The notes beneath the pieces are model-generated. The model ran no database searches. It was not told where the DNA came from and saw only the letters and a program-made list of their open reading frames with translations. A stretch of 46,920 nt of DNA from a virus. Each line of letters opens with the position of its first letter. Position 1 is the stretch's first letter. A program made the translations under genes and the position numbers. Below are positions 20,175 to 28,858 of this stretch, piece by piece. The stretch is taken from the IMG/VR virus record IMGVR_UViG_3300042691_037845, positions 1 to 46,920 of that record, one strand, 5' to 3'.

Positions 20175-23021
20175 GTGGCAGAGCAACTAGGCGAAGCGGT
20201 ACTAAGTCTAAGCGTAGACCTAGAAGGTTTTAAGAAGCAACTAGATACAGCCCGCTCCATCGCAGAAAAACAAAAACCCGTCACCTTTAAGTTCGACGTA
20301 AGCAACGCTCAACAGCAATTCCGCAAGCTAGAAACATCTGCAAAAACACTTGAAGCACAGTTCAACAAGCTACTTGGCACACCCCTAAATCTTAATGCCA
20401 AAAACCTAGAGAAACTAGGAAGCGACGTCCTTAAAGCCGGGACGTCAATCAATGACTTTACTCGCAGTGTAATCAACGGCGAAAAGCCCCTTGCCAACAG
20501 TGTTGCATCACTGCAGCAGCAAGGCCAAGCGTTCCGGACCCTAGCTGCAAACGTAAAGATAGGCAGCGCCGAATTTCGCAACTTTACCCAAGCAGCTGCC
20601 CAAGCAAACCAAAAGCAACTGTTTGCAGGCTTTGAAGAAATAAAGTCGCTGCAAAGTCTGTTCAAATTAGGCAGCCTTGGTGAACAAAGCAGCTTCAAGG
20701 GTACAGAAGACCTCCTAGCGTTCAGCCGCAGAATTGGCGACACACCTGCTGCAATCAACCTTTACACCCAAGCGCTCCAGCAGGCGCTCAGCGTCACCTC
20801 CGTAACCGACGCGAACTTTGCCAAGCTCACCGCCGAGATTGAGCGACAAGCTTCTGCCCTGGAACGCGCCCAGAGCGCTGCCTCGCGTTACAACCAAATC
20901 TTCGGCGCCCAACCCAAAGCGTTGCCGCCCGGACGCGGTCCCAGCCAGTTCGTCTTCTCCGCAGAAGAAACCGCAGAAGAGCGCCGCGCTCGCGAGCGCC
21001 GCGAACGCCGCGCCGGCAAAATTCAGGACATCCAAAACTATGCCTCCACCGGCGGCCGCGACCCCCTGTCCGGCTTCGGCCGTCTTCTAACCGCTCCCAA
21101 CGACGCCGCAATCCGCGCCGAGCAACAGCTTGCACAAACACGCCTCAGTGTTGTTGACGCCACCACCAAAGCAACCAATGCCGAGGCTCGCCAAGCCGCA
21201 GCAGCGCGAAGGCGCGCAGCGGGCGGCGCAGGCGCCGGCGGAATCATCAGCTCCGCTCTGATCGGCGGTGCATTCCCGCTGCTCTTCGGCCAAGGCGGTG
21301 GTGCGGCAGGCGGCGGCCTTATCGGTGGCCTTCTCGGTGGTGCTGCAGGCGGTGGCGGCGGCTTTGCCGGCAGCTTGGTCGGCACCCTCATCGGCCAAAC
21401 AGCCGACAAATTTGGCGAGCTGGCCAAAGCACTAGACAGCCCCAGCCAAAACCTGCAGACCTTAATTCAGAACTCAAACCTCAGCAGCCGCAGCATTGAG
21501 GAGTTAGCAAAAACTCTCACCGAGCTGGGACGGACTGCCGAAGCCGATGCCTTACTCCGGGCCGATCTAACACGCACCATTGACCCGATTGGCGCCGCCA
21601 AGGTCGCGGCCGCCAACGACTCGTTCGCCCGCAGCCTCGGCGATCTCCAAGAACGCTTGGGCTACCTGCTCGCAGGCCCCGCAACCCAGTTCATCGGCTG
21701 GCTCGACGGCATCATCCAGCGCGTCGTAAACCTGCCGGGGGGAACTCCCACAACCCGCGGCGCTCTAGCGCTACGCGGCCAAGGTGCCGCCTTAGGAAGC
21801 CTAGGCGTTCTATTAGGCGCAACTGGCTTGGCCGCCGCACCCTTCACAGGCGGAGCAAGCCTACCCCTAGCTCTAGCTGGTGCGGGCCTTGCCGGCGTGG
21901 GCGCAACTCAAATCGGAACCGCAAGCTTCCAAGAAGAGCAGATCGGAGAGGCGACCCTACTCCAAAAAGTACAGAACGACATCCTTGCTATCGAAGAGCG
22001 TCGTGCCCGTGTGCAGCGCGACATCGCCACTGCTATTGCGGTAGGCAACACAAGCGGCGCCGCAAATCTTGGACTACAAAACCAACTGCTTGATCTTGAG
22101 ATAAAACGGCAACAAGCCAGGCAGCGTTTCTTTGCCCGCGATCTTAGCGCCGAATCGGCAAAACTATACAAAACTGAGCTGGCCGCACTAGGCGCTATAG
22201 AGAAAGCGTATAAAGAAACCGAAGCGCAGCGTCAGCTTGCATTGAAGGCGACTGCAGCGCTACAGCAAACACAGAACCAGCTTGCTTTAGATTCAATTAA
22301 AAGTCAGATAGCTGCGGCTGAGCAACTAGCAGGCATACGCGGACCTGAACAGCGTCGCGCCTTTAAAGAAGCACAAGGCATCCAGCAACGCATCGCAGAC
22401 GCTAGACGCCGCGAACAGGAACTGGGGGCGCAAATAACGGCAGCGCGGCAAGTCGGCAATGAAACCGAAGCGGTTCGGCTAGTAGGCGAGCAGAACGTCG
22501 CCGCACAACAAACAAAGCTCGCACTCATTGAAGGCTCGGACGCCCTTACTCAAGCCGGCATCAAGCTGCGCGAAGACGCCGACGCAGCATTCCTCAGCCT
22601 GCAACGCCTCCGCACTGGTGCGGGCGGCCTCAACCAATTCCTCAGCCCCCAAGACCGCGTCAACCAAGAGCGCCAGACCTTCGAGACACTGCTCCCCCGC
22701 TTCCGCGTTGCCCAAGAGCAGTTCAAGCAACTGCGCGGCGTCAACTACGCCCCCGAGTTCACCGGCACCACCGCCGGCATCAACCAGTCCATCCTCCAGT
22801 TCATCGAGGCAATCAAAATTGAGCAACAGGCCGTTGATACCTCGGTCGATACGCAACAAGCGCTTAACCTGAACACGGAAAGACTCGCCACAGTCAATGC
22901 CGACCTCGCCGCCAAAGTGGCCGAGCTGAACGCCAAAGAATGGGTTGTGCAGGTCAGCGCAAACGTCCCATACGACGCGCAGTCCCAGTTGGAAATTAAC
23001 CGCGCCTCCAGCATTCCATGA
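20175..23021 (+). CDS. Tape measure protein
   Basis: A 948-residue protein predicted to set tail length and reach the tail tip. It is helical throughout, with hydrophobic, Gly-rich stretches near residues 345-410 (GAGGIISSALIGGAFPLLFG...AGSLVGTLIGQ) and 525-575 that could enter a membrane. Coiled coils flank them, and Gln/Arg-rich helices fill the C-terminal third. At roughly 1.5 Angstrom per residue a tail near 140 nm is expected. GTG start. The first ~600 nt use more A/T-ending codons than the rest, hinting at a mosaic origin. It overlaps the next gene as ATGA. Confidence 0.93.
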   Translation: MAEQLGEAVLSLSVDLEGFKKQLDTARSIAEKQKPVTFKFDVSNAQQQFRKLETSAKTLEAQFNKLLGTPLNLNAKNLEKLGSDVLKAGTSINDFTRSVINGEKPLANSVASLQQQGQAFRTLAANVKIGSAEFRNFTQAAAQANQKQLFAGFEEIKSLQSLFKLGSLGEQSSFKGTEDLLAFSRRIGDTPAAINLYTQALQQALSVTSVTDANFAKLTAEIERQASALERAQSAASRYNQIFGAQPKALPPGRGPSQFVFSAEETAEERRARERRERRAGKIQDIQNYASTGGRDPLSGFGRLLTAPNDAAIRAEQQLAQTRLSVVDATTKATNAEARQAAAARRRAAGGAGAGGIISSALIGGAFPLLFGQGGGAAGGGLIGGLLGGAAGGGGGFAGSLVGTLIGQTADKFGELAKALDSPSQNLQTLIQNSNLSSRSIEELAKTLTELGRTAEADALLRADLTRTIDPIGAAKVAAANDSFARSLGDLQERLGYLLAGPATQFIGWLDGIIQRVVNLPGGTPTTRGALALRGQGAALGSLGVLLGATGLAAAPFTGGASLPLALAGAGLAGVGATQIGTASFQEEQIGEATLLQKVQNDILAIEERRARVQRDIATAIAVGNTSGAANLGLQNQLLDLEIKRQQARQRFFARDLSAESAKLYKTELAALGAIEKAYKETEAQRQLALKATAALQQTQNQLALDSIKSQIAAAEQLAGIRGPEQRRAFKEAQGIQQRIADARRREQELGAQITAARQVGNETEAVRLVGEQNVAAQQTKLALIEGSDALTQAGIKLREDADAAFLSLQRLRTGAGGLNQFLSPQDRVNQERQTFETLLPRFRVAQEQFKQLRGVNYAPEFTGTTAGINQSILQFIEAIKIEQQAVDTSVDTQQALNLNTERLATVNADLAAKVAELNAKEWVVQVSANVPYDAQSQLEINRASSIP

Positions 23022-23815
23022 CCGTCACCCTCGGCTCGTTTACCTGCAACCTCCTGACGGTCCAGCCGTTCGGCTACGAGGGCGAGGCCCGCACCGGCCT
23101 TACTGCTCGCTCGTTCCAGATCAGCGGCCTCGTCACCCCGGCCCAGTGGCAGCTGCTGCTCAGCTCCTACGACGCCTGGCGCAACACCCGCATCACCGAC
23201 CAGGACACCCTCCTATCTGGAACGGTCGGCACCACCATCGCCCTGACCGCCAATGCCAATGGCGTCAGCATCAACAGCCTCGCCTGCTGGTTCACCGAAC
23301 CACCCACCGGCGAGCAAACCGGCGCCTACATCTCCGCCAGCGTCACCCTCGTTGACGCCGCCCAGGCCCTCCAAGTCCTGCTGCGCGAGCAGGAAAAGAA
23401 TCGCCAGAGCACCGAATCCAACCTCCCCAGCTTCGGCAGCTGGTACATCGTCACCGGCACCCCAGACAAGATCGTCCCCTCGCTCGGCGTCGGCGAAACT
23501 GCAGCAGCCACCATCGTGCTGACCGCCGACCCAGTGACCTACCAAGACGGCCCTACGCTGGGCCTCACCACCACCGGAGCCCACGTCATCCAAGGCCCGC
23601 TGACCGCCACCAAAATCCGCCGCATCGAAGGCACCACCAGCAGCGCCAGCTGGGCCGTGATCCAGACGTGGTACGAGGAAGTGGTGGCTGCTATCCCGGC
23701 AGTCAACAGTTGGTTCCCCATTTCGCCGCCCACCGCCACCGCCGAAATCATCATCAGCGGCGGCGCCAAGAGCACCCGGTACACCGTCAGCTTTGACCTG
23801 GCGCTGGTGAAGTAA
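23018..23815 (+). CDS. Distal tail-type protein
   Basis: A 265-residue protein immediately after the tape measure. The N-terminal region (TVTLGSFTCNLLTVQPFGYEGEARTGLTARSFQISGLVTPAQWQLLLSSYDAWRN) and a C-terminal sandwich (TATAEIIISGGAKSTRYTVSFDLALVK) fit a tail-tip protein that contacts the tube and hub. The phrase ISGLVTPAQW resembles ISGLITPAIG in the next protein, so the two may share an N-terminal domain. It overlaps both neighbours (ATGA at 23018; stop/start TAATGG at 23815). Confidence 0.7.
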   Translation: MTVTLGSFTCNLLTVQPFGYEGEARTGLTARSFQISGLVTPAQWQLLLSSYDAWRNTRITDQDTLLSGTVGTTIALTANANGVSINSLACWFTEPPTGEQTGAYISASVTLVDAAQALQVLLREQEKNRQSTESNLPSFGSWYIVTGTPDKIVPSLGVGETAAATIVLTADPVTYQDGPTLGLTTTGAHVIQGPLTATKIRRIEGTTSSASWAVIQTWYEEVVAAIPAVNSWFPISPPTATAEIIISGGAKSTRYTVSFDLALVK

Positions 23816-26103
23816 TGGCCATCGACATTCGCGCCACGGTCACCTGCTCGCTCGGTACCCTGATCAGCGGCAGCATCTCGGACGACTACCTACAAGGCAG
23901 CGGCCTCGTCAAAACTCGCGGCACCTGCGAAATCAGCGGCCTCATCACCCCAGCCATTGGCACGGCGGTGACCTTCAGCTACACCAAAGGCGGTGTAACC
24001 CGCAGCCTGCCCCGCGCCCTGCGCGTCCTCTCCTCGTTCGCCGACCCCTTCCGCCGCACCACCAAGGTCGAACTCGGTTGCAAGCTCACCTATCTAAGCG
24101 ATCTGCAGGAGCCGGTGGTCTGGACGGCCTTTGACGACGACGAGAACAACGACTACGACCCCGCCGATCAGCTCATTGTCACCCTGCCCATCCACGCCAA
24201 CAGCGTGATGGCCAAGTGCTTGACCGAGCTGGGCATCACCGCCAGCACCACCCCACTCACCAACAAGTTCTCGGTCGCCGAGTTTGACTTTGGCGCCGGC
24301 TACGTCCAAGTGCTGAGCGACCTGCTGGTTTCCGAGTCGTACTTCGGCTACCTAGACACCAGCGAGGTGCTCCAGATCGTCAGCCTGGATCAGGACGGCG
24401 GTAGCGGCCCGGTCTACACCGCAGCCGACATCGTGGACTTGGGCCCCATCGGCACCGGCCAACTCCCCGGCGAAGCGGTCACGGTCAGCTACAGCACCCT
24501 TAAGCTCAAGAACCCTGATAGCAGCAACGATTTCAACGACCCATGGGTGTACACCATTACCCGTGGAGCGGAGCAAAGCATCAGGGTCGCTGGATCGCTC
24601 TACAGCTACATTCCTGAAACCATCACCGAAATCGAGTACGAATCCGGCGGTGAACGGCGCATCACCAAGCAAACCGTTACCAAAACCACCATCGCGGCAG
24701 AAGCTGGAGGCAGCTATCTAGAAACCATCTTCAACGAGTTGGGGTATTTCCCAATTCATCCGAGCACGGAGATCACCGAAACCGAGGTCACTACCTACGA
24801 GTACGCCGTAGAAGCAATTAAGGTCAACCTGCCCAACGGCAGCTGGTACTACACCAGCGGCGATGTCAACCGCACTACGACACTCGTGCAAGATAGCCAG
24901 CTCAGAGTTCTGGCCTCGTTCAACCTGCCCTGGGCGCCCGATGGCACGGCATACGCCGCAACCGCAAACACCATTGTCTCGCGCAAGAAGGTTGTTACTG
25001 AAGAGGTGGTGTCTGGCTACACCCGCACCATCACTGATAACTTTGCCATCTTTGGCTACACCCAAGAAGGCCAGCAACTCATTGCCGTTGCAGGCCAAGC
25101 CATAGAAACCGGCGCTGGTCTGACCTCCTACGTCAGCACCCTGCTTAGCACGGGGGCATTGTTGCTGGATTCCACTAATGCAACGGTCAACTACGGCGAC
25201 TCCCGGCTCAACAATCGCCTGCCGCCTGTAGCCGACATCAACAATGCTGCCAATGCCAAAGGCGGCGACCCCAACAACGGCTGGCGCACCGACAGCGTGG
25301 CCGACTTAGAGCTAGCGCTTGGCAGCGCCACAGCGCAGCGCCGCATTGAATTTTCAATGCCCTATGCCCCTGATGACATCTTCTCGGGGCCCAGCGGTGG
25401 ACCGTTCACCGCCACACCGAGCGACGCCCCAGCCAAGGCCAACCGCTATGGCCGCGTTCAAAACCGCCTGCTACTGGGCAACCGCAGTGGCGTGAATTTG
25501 CAGCTGGCCCCAGAGCGCCTGCCTGTCGCCCCGTTCAGCCCGCTGTACCTGCAGGCCGACGGCCTCACAGCGCTTTACCGCGCCAACGGCAACCAGTGGG
25601 CCTTCGACAGCAACGGCATCGTCTGCAGCACCGACGCCCTGTTCTGGGCAGCCGTCGGCGGCACTGGAACGTTCTGGTTCCCCGTCGCCCCAGGCATCAC
25701 CACCCTGCCAGCCGAGCCAGCGATTGTGGATGGCCAGATGAACGCCAACACGGTGGTTCTGCCCTACAACGAAACCGCCGTCTACGAAGGCCGCATCAGC
25801 CTTAGCGCTGTCGTCACCAAGTTTGACTACCCCCTCACGGTGCTCACAGAGGTGCCTACGTTCAAGCTTGACATCGGCTACACGGGCGAGCGCTACCAGC
25901 TGGCTCAAGTTCCTGCCGCAACGCTAAGCATTGCCGCCTTTGCCCCGGTCGTGGCCAGCAGCAACGCAGTCCGCCCCGCCGCCGGAGCACTCAGCATCGT
26001 TGCGCCTGTACCGACCGTGGGTTACCCAGTTGGGAAATACGTTGCTGTACCGGTCAGTACGGTTGCAATAGCAGCTGACGTGCCGACGCTCAGTTCCGTT
26101 TAA
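23815..26103 (+). CDS. Tail tip / baseplate hub-like protein
   Basis: A 762-residue protein. The N-terminal 250 residues have a hub-like arrangement (CEISGLITPAIGTAVTFSY..., KVELGCKLTYLSDLQ, LIVTLPIHANSVMAKCLTELGI), as in gp27-type tail-tip proteins. A long beta-rich middle follows. The last 90 residues contain three degenerate repeats of the form P-A-A-T-L-S-I-A-A-x-A-P-x-V, which also occur in other cyanophage tail proteins and probably form short strands. No peptidase motif is seen. It shares its first base with the previous gene's stop codon. Confidence 0.75.
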   Translation: MAIDIRATVTCSLGTLISGSISDDYLQGSGLVKTRGTCEISGLITPAIGTAVTFSYTKGGVTRSLPRALRVLSSFADPFRRTTKVELGCKLTYLSDLQEPVVWTAFDDDENNDYDPADQLIVTLPIHANSVMAKCLTELGITASTTPLTNKFSVAEFDFGAGYVQVLSDLLVSESYFGYLDTSEVLQIVSLDQDGGSGPVYTAADIVDLGPIGTGQLPGEAVTVSYSTLKLKNPDSSNDFNDPWVYTITRGAEQSIRVAGSLYSYIPETITEIEYESGGERRITKQTVTKTTIAAEAGGSYLETIFNELGYFPIHPSTEITETEVTTYEYAVEAIKVNLPNGSWYYTSGDVNRTTTLVQDSQLRVLASFNLPWAPDGTAYAATANTIVSRKKVVTEEVVSGYTRTITDNFAIFGYTQEGQQLIAVAGQAIETGAGLTSYVSTLLSTGALLLDSTNATVNYGDSRLNNRLPPVADINNAANAKGGDPNNGWRTDSVADLELALGSATAQRRIEFSMPYAPDDIFSGPSGGPFTATPSDAPAKANRYGRVQNRLLLGNRSGVNLQLAPERLPVAPFSPLYLQADGLTALYRANGNQWAFDSNGIVCSTDALFWAAVGGTGTFWFPVAPGITTLPAEPAIVDGQMNANTVVLPYNETAVYEGRISLSAVVTKFDYPLTVLTEVPTFKLDIGYTGERYQLAQVPAATLSIAAFAPVVASSNAVRPAAGALSIVAPVPTVGYPVGKYVAVPVSTVAIAADVPTLSSV

Positions 26104-26117
26104 GCAGGCTTCGGAAA

Positions 26118-26129
26118 CCTAGGAGTAAG
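26118..26129 (+). promoter_or_regulatory. CCTAGGAGTAAG box
   Basis: CCTAGGAGTAAG lies 13 nt before the ATG at 26143. It differs by one base from 17275-17286 and stands in the only sizeable gap between 20175 and 28858. Confidence 0.45.
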
Positions 26130-26142
26130 CACAGCCCTGTCC

Positions 26143-26577
26143 ATGGCCGTTACCGTCTCGATATTCGACCACACGGCCCAGCGGTTTGCCTCGGGCGCCA
26201 ACGCTTCATCCGACGCTTACAAAGTGGCGCTCTACACCGCCGCTACTTACCTAGCCTCTGCCACAACGCTGGCCGGCATCACAAAAACCGAGGTCGCCAG
26301 CGGCAACGGTTACACCACCGCAGGCGCAACTCTTGCCAGTGTTGCAGTTACCACTGTCACTACAAACGACGCCAAGTTTGACGCCAACGATGTGAGCTGG
26401 ACCGTCCCAGCAGGCGGAAGCCTTGCTGCCGCTTACGCCATCCTCTACAACGACACTGACGCCAACGACCCACCAGTCCTCTTTATTGACTTTGGTGAAA
26501 CCATCACTACCACTGACGGCGGTATCTTCCAGATCATCTGGAACGCCAGCGGCATCTTCACCTTCACGGTGACCTGA
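26143..26577 (+). CDS. Tail-associated beta protein
   Basis: A 144-residue protein (MAVTVSIFDHTAQRFASGAN...). Alternating Thr/Ala/Val strands, the phrase VASGNGYTTAGATLASVAVTT and the end GGIFQIIWNASGIFTFTVT resemble small phage tail proteins that occur in pairs downstream of hub genes. It is preceded by a CCTAGGAGTAAG box. Its composition matches the next gene, so both may be subunits of a tail-tip appendage. Confidence 0.65.
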   Translation: MAVTVSIFDHTAQRFASGANASSDAYKVALYTAATYLASATTLAGITKTEVASGNGYTTAGATLASVAVTTVTTNDAKFDANDVSWTVPAGGSLAAAYAILYNDTDANDPPVLFIDFGETITTTDGGIFQIIWNASGIFTFTVT

Positions 26578-26578
26578 T

Positions 26579-26983
26579 ATGGCACTCACCACTACCGTTA
26601 GCCAGAAGGAACTCGCCCGCGTCGCCAACCTGGCCTACGAAGGCGAGACGCTCAAAGTCATGCTCTGCTCGGTCGGCGCCACCGGCTACACCGCCGAGAG
26701 CACCGTGGCCAACTGGCAAAGCGTTGAAAAGAGCGGCAATGGCTACGTCCGCTTCAGCAGCGTGATCGCCACTGGTGCCTACGACGCCACCGACGCCCGC
26801 TACGAGATTCCCGCCATTGACGCCGCCTTCACAGCCACTGGTGCGGGCTATTCCTACGACCGCGTTGTGGTCTACATAGACGGCGCTACCTACATCCACA
26901 GCCTGATTGTCGAAGACCCCAACATCACGCTGGCGGCTGGGCAAACGCAGACCTACCGGATCCAGCTTGTCACCGACGACTAG
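26579..26983 (+). CDS. Tail-associated beta protein, partner of the preceding gene
   Basis: A 134-residue protein, one base after the previous stop. Strands (TLKVMLCSVGATGYTAEST, GNGYVRFSSVIATGAYDATDARYEIPAIDAAFTATGAGYSYDRVVVYI) and the end AAGQTQTYRIQLVTDD resemble phage virion proteins with 'GNGY.R' motifs. The same GNGY phrase is in the preceding protein, suggesting duplication and divergence. Confidence 0.65.
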   Translation: MALTTTVSQKELARVANLAYEGETLKVMLCSVGATGYTAESTVANWQSVEKSGNGYVRFSSVIATGAYDATDARYEIPAIDAAFTATGAGYSYDRVVVYIDGATYIHSLIVEDPNITLAAGQTQTYRIQLVTDD

Positions 26984-26985
26984 CC

Positions 26986-28161
26986 GTGAGCACCCAAATC
27001 AATGTCACCGTTGGGTCGGGCGGCTTACCTGACAAGGCCAAGCAACAGCAACAGGCTGCCCGCCAGGCCCAGCTAGAGAAAGAGCGCCAGCGCCGCATTG
27101 AAGCCGAAGGTGCCGACAAACGCAACGCCCGCCTCGCCGCCGACGGCCGCAATGTCCAAGGTCAGTCTCTGACTGGAACGCCCAACGCAGCACCGCGCCC
27201 GCAGGACGAGCCAGCGGCATTTCGGAGTGCCAACGATGATTACTTGATGCTTCTACCTAGCGGCGGCGTTCAAACAGGCATACCATTCCCGCTATCAACC
27301 TATCTAGATGCTCTAGGTCAGTGGACACCCCGGTGGGGAAATTTAATTAACTCCAATAGTATTGTCTACCAACAACAAGGAGGACCGTCTAACAGCCCAG
27401 CTTTAAGCACGGGGCCGGATCAAACTACTACTAATGATTTGATCGGTGGAACCGCAAACTTTTTTCCCGCTGATTCTAAATCAAAGTTTACGAACGGAAT
27501 ACTTAAAAATTTTACAATTGAGTTCTTTCTGCGTTGGCCCTCGTTTCCTAATACCACTTACAGCTTCGACTCCTTTCAACTGTACTGCTCAAATATACCT
27601 AATTTTGCTGGCCTTAGCGATTTAGAAATTAAAATCCAGCGGGGCGTGGATCCATCCGGCATTGATTTTAGGTATGTGACTATTATTGTCCAAAGTCCGT
27701 ACTACCCGCCTAGCGGCTCGCTTGGGCCCACAGTTTTTACAGGTGCATATAACCTAGACCCGGACCGCGTACCCCTAAACGACCCAGGCAGCGCCGGGTA
27801 CGTTGACGGTGCGCTAAATCCAGTTGTTGACCTGCAGTGGCAGCATTACGCACTTGTATCCAAGCAGGTGCCTGGTGTCGCTCCAGGGTCGTTAAGACAA
27901 AAATTATCTTTTTACATAAACGGCGTTCAATATTCAGGCAGCGTTGGAGCCTCTGGCTCCGACTCTGTGTTCTGGGAGCCCCCAAGTGGAGCTGACAGTT
28001 ATCAGTTAAGTGTAGTAGAAAATGAAAACCGTTTAGACATAGCATTTGGGGGCACTGGAGGTGGAACTTATACCGGCCCTATGAAACTGCATGGCCTTAA
28101 GATGACACCTAAAGCTTTATACGACGGTAACTTTACGCCGCCTGCGCGGATACGACCATGA
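26986..28161 (+). CDS. LamG/concanavalin-like tail adhesin
   Basis: A 391-residue protein with GTG start. Residues 1-80 are a basic coiled stretch (KAKQQQQAARQAQLEKERQRR) that probably anchors it to the tail. Residues 155-385 look like a laminin-G/ConA-like lectin: FTIEFFLRWP, EIKIQRGVD, WQHYALVSKQ, LSFYINGVQYSGSV, LDIAFGGTGG, KLHGLKMTPKALYDG. This fold binds surface sugars. From about base 27240 the DNA is clearly richer in A/T and uses different codons than the N-terminal part, a sign that the adhesin domain was exchanged. It overlaps the next small gene as ATGA. Confidence 0.75.
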   Translation: MSTQINVTVGSGGLPDKAKQQQQAARQAQLEKERQRRIEAEGADKRNARLAADGRNVQGQSLTGTPNAAPRPQDEPAAFRSANDDYLMLLPSGGVQTGIPFPLSTYLDALGQWTPRWGNLINSNSIVYQQQGGPSNSPALSTGPDQTTTNDLIGGTANFFPADSKSKFTNGILKNFTIEFFLRWPSFPNTTYSFDSFQLYCSNIPNFAGLSDLEIKIQRGVDPSGIDFRYVTIIVQSPYYPPSGSLGPTVFTGAYNLDPDRVPLNDPGSAGYVDGALNPVVDLQWQHYALVSKQVPGVAPGSLRQKLSFYINGVQYSGSVGASGSDSVFWEPPSGADSYQLSVVENENRLDIAFGGTGGGTYTGPMKLHGLKMTPKALYDGNFTPPARIRP

Positions 28162-28280
28162 CCGCCCCTGACCCACGCCGCCTGAGCCAGCAGCTCAAGA
28201 TCCAAACAGCAGCCAACCGCTATGCCAAGTTGCTGCAGGACAGTGCGGCTAGAGTGATAGCAAAGATCGTCAACAGCTAA
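28158..28280 (+). CDS. Microprotein (40 aa) before the tail chaperone genes
   Basis: MTAPDPRRLSQQLKIQTAAN then a basic amphipathic helix ending IAKIVNS. The start overlaps the adhesin stop (ATGA) and the stop overlaps the chaperone start (TAATG), so it is translated in series. No function can be assigned. Confidence 0.6.
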   Translation: MTAPDPRRLSQQLKIQTAANRYAKLLQDSAARVIAKIVNS

Positions 28281-28858
28281 TGCTGCCGTTCATCACTCCG
28301 CCCGCAGCACCGACCACCCGCCGCGTCGGCAACGACCGCTGCGGCATCCTGGAGCTAGAGGTGCGGGGCGGCCTCACGGTGGGCGAATCCGCCACAATCG
28401 CCGAACTCCTTGCCGGCGAACAGTCCAGCTTCGTGCGCGGCGCCCAGATCGCCGACGCCATCGCCAAGGAGGAAAACCTCAGCCTCACCGAAGCGTTCCA
28501 GATTATCGAAAGCGCCATAGGCGGTCGGACATTGGAACCCGAAGCCGACGCCATTCGCCTGCGCCACGCCGAGCGCATTGACGAGGTGGGTCGTGTCTTC
28601 GCCCTCGCAGGCCGCCGCGACCGCGAAGCCACCGTCACCGCCCTAATCCGCTCGCGCTGCAACCAGCCCGGCTGGACCCTCGAAGAAACTCAAAACCTCG
28701 ACCAAGCCCTGTTTGACGACATCTGGGCACTGGCTCGGGACGAGCAAGACGCCGAAGACATGCCGTCGGCCCCGCCCACCGAGGAAGAGCTAAAAAAGCA
28801 GCCGCCGGAGCAACCGGCCGCCAAGAAACGCCCTGGGCCGAAATCTTCTGGGAGCTGA
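28280..28858 (+). CDS. Tail assembly chaperone, short (zero-frame) product
   Basis: A 192-residue protein of gpG type: a beta start (RCGILELEVRGGLTVGESATIAELLAGE), a helical core (IADAIAKEENLSLTEAFQII...DEVGRVFALAGRRDREATVTALI), and an acidic, Pro-rich tail (EDMPSAPPTEEELKK). Such proteins coat the tape measure during tail assembly. Codons 171-173 (CTA AAA AAG) contain the slippery heptamer A AAA AAG. Normal decoding ends 19 residues later; slippage yields the longer product. The gene sits after the tail-tip and adhesin genes instead of before the tape measure, which is atypical. Confidence 0.78.
   Translation: MLPFITPPAAPTTRRVGNDRCGILELEVRGGLTVGESATIAELLAGEQSSFVRGAQIADAIAKEENLSLTEAFQIIESAIGGRTLEPEADAIRLRHAERIDEVGRVFALAGRRDREATVTALIRSRCNQPGWTLEETQNLDQALFDDIWALARDEQDAEDMPSAPPTEEELKKQPPEQPAAKKRPGPKSSGS
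28792..28818 (+). promoter_or_regulatory. -1 programmed ribosomal frameshift site
   Basis: A AAA AAG at 28792-28798 is in the proper zero-frame phase (CTA AAA AAG). Five bases later GCCGG, loop AGCAA, CCGGC (28804-28818) forms a GC hairpin, and a purine-rich AGGAAGAG (28782-28789) lies just upstream, like the internal ribosome-binding stimulator of dnaX. The -1 frame is open from here to 29451 and contains no ATG, GTG or TTG before 28918. Confidence 0.85.
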
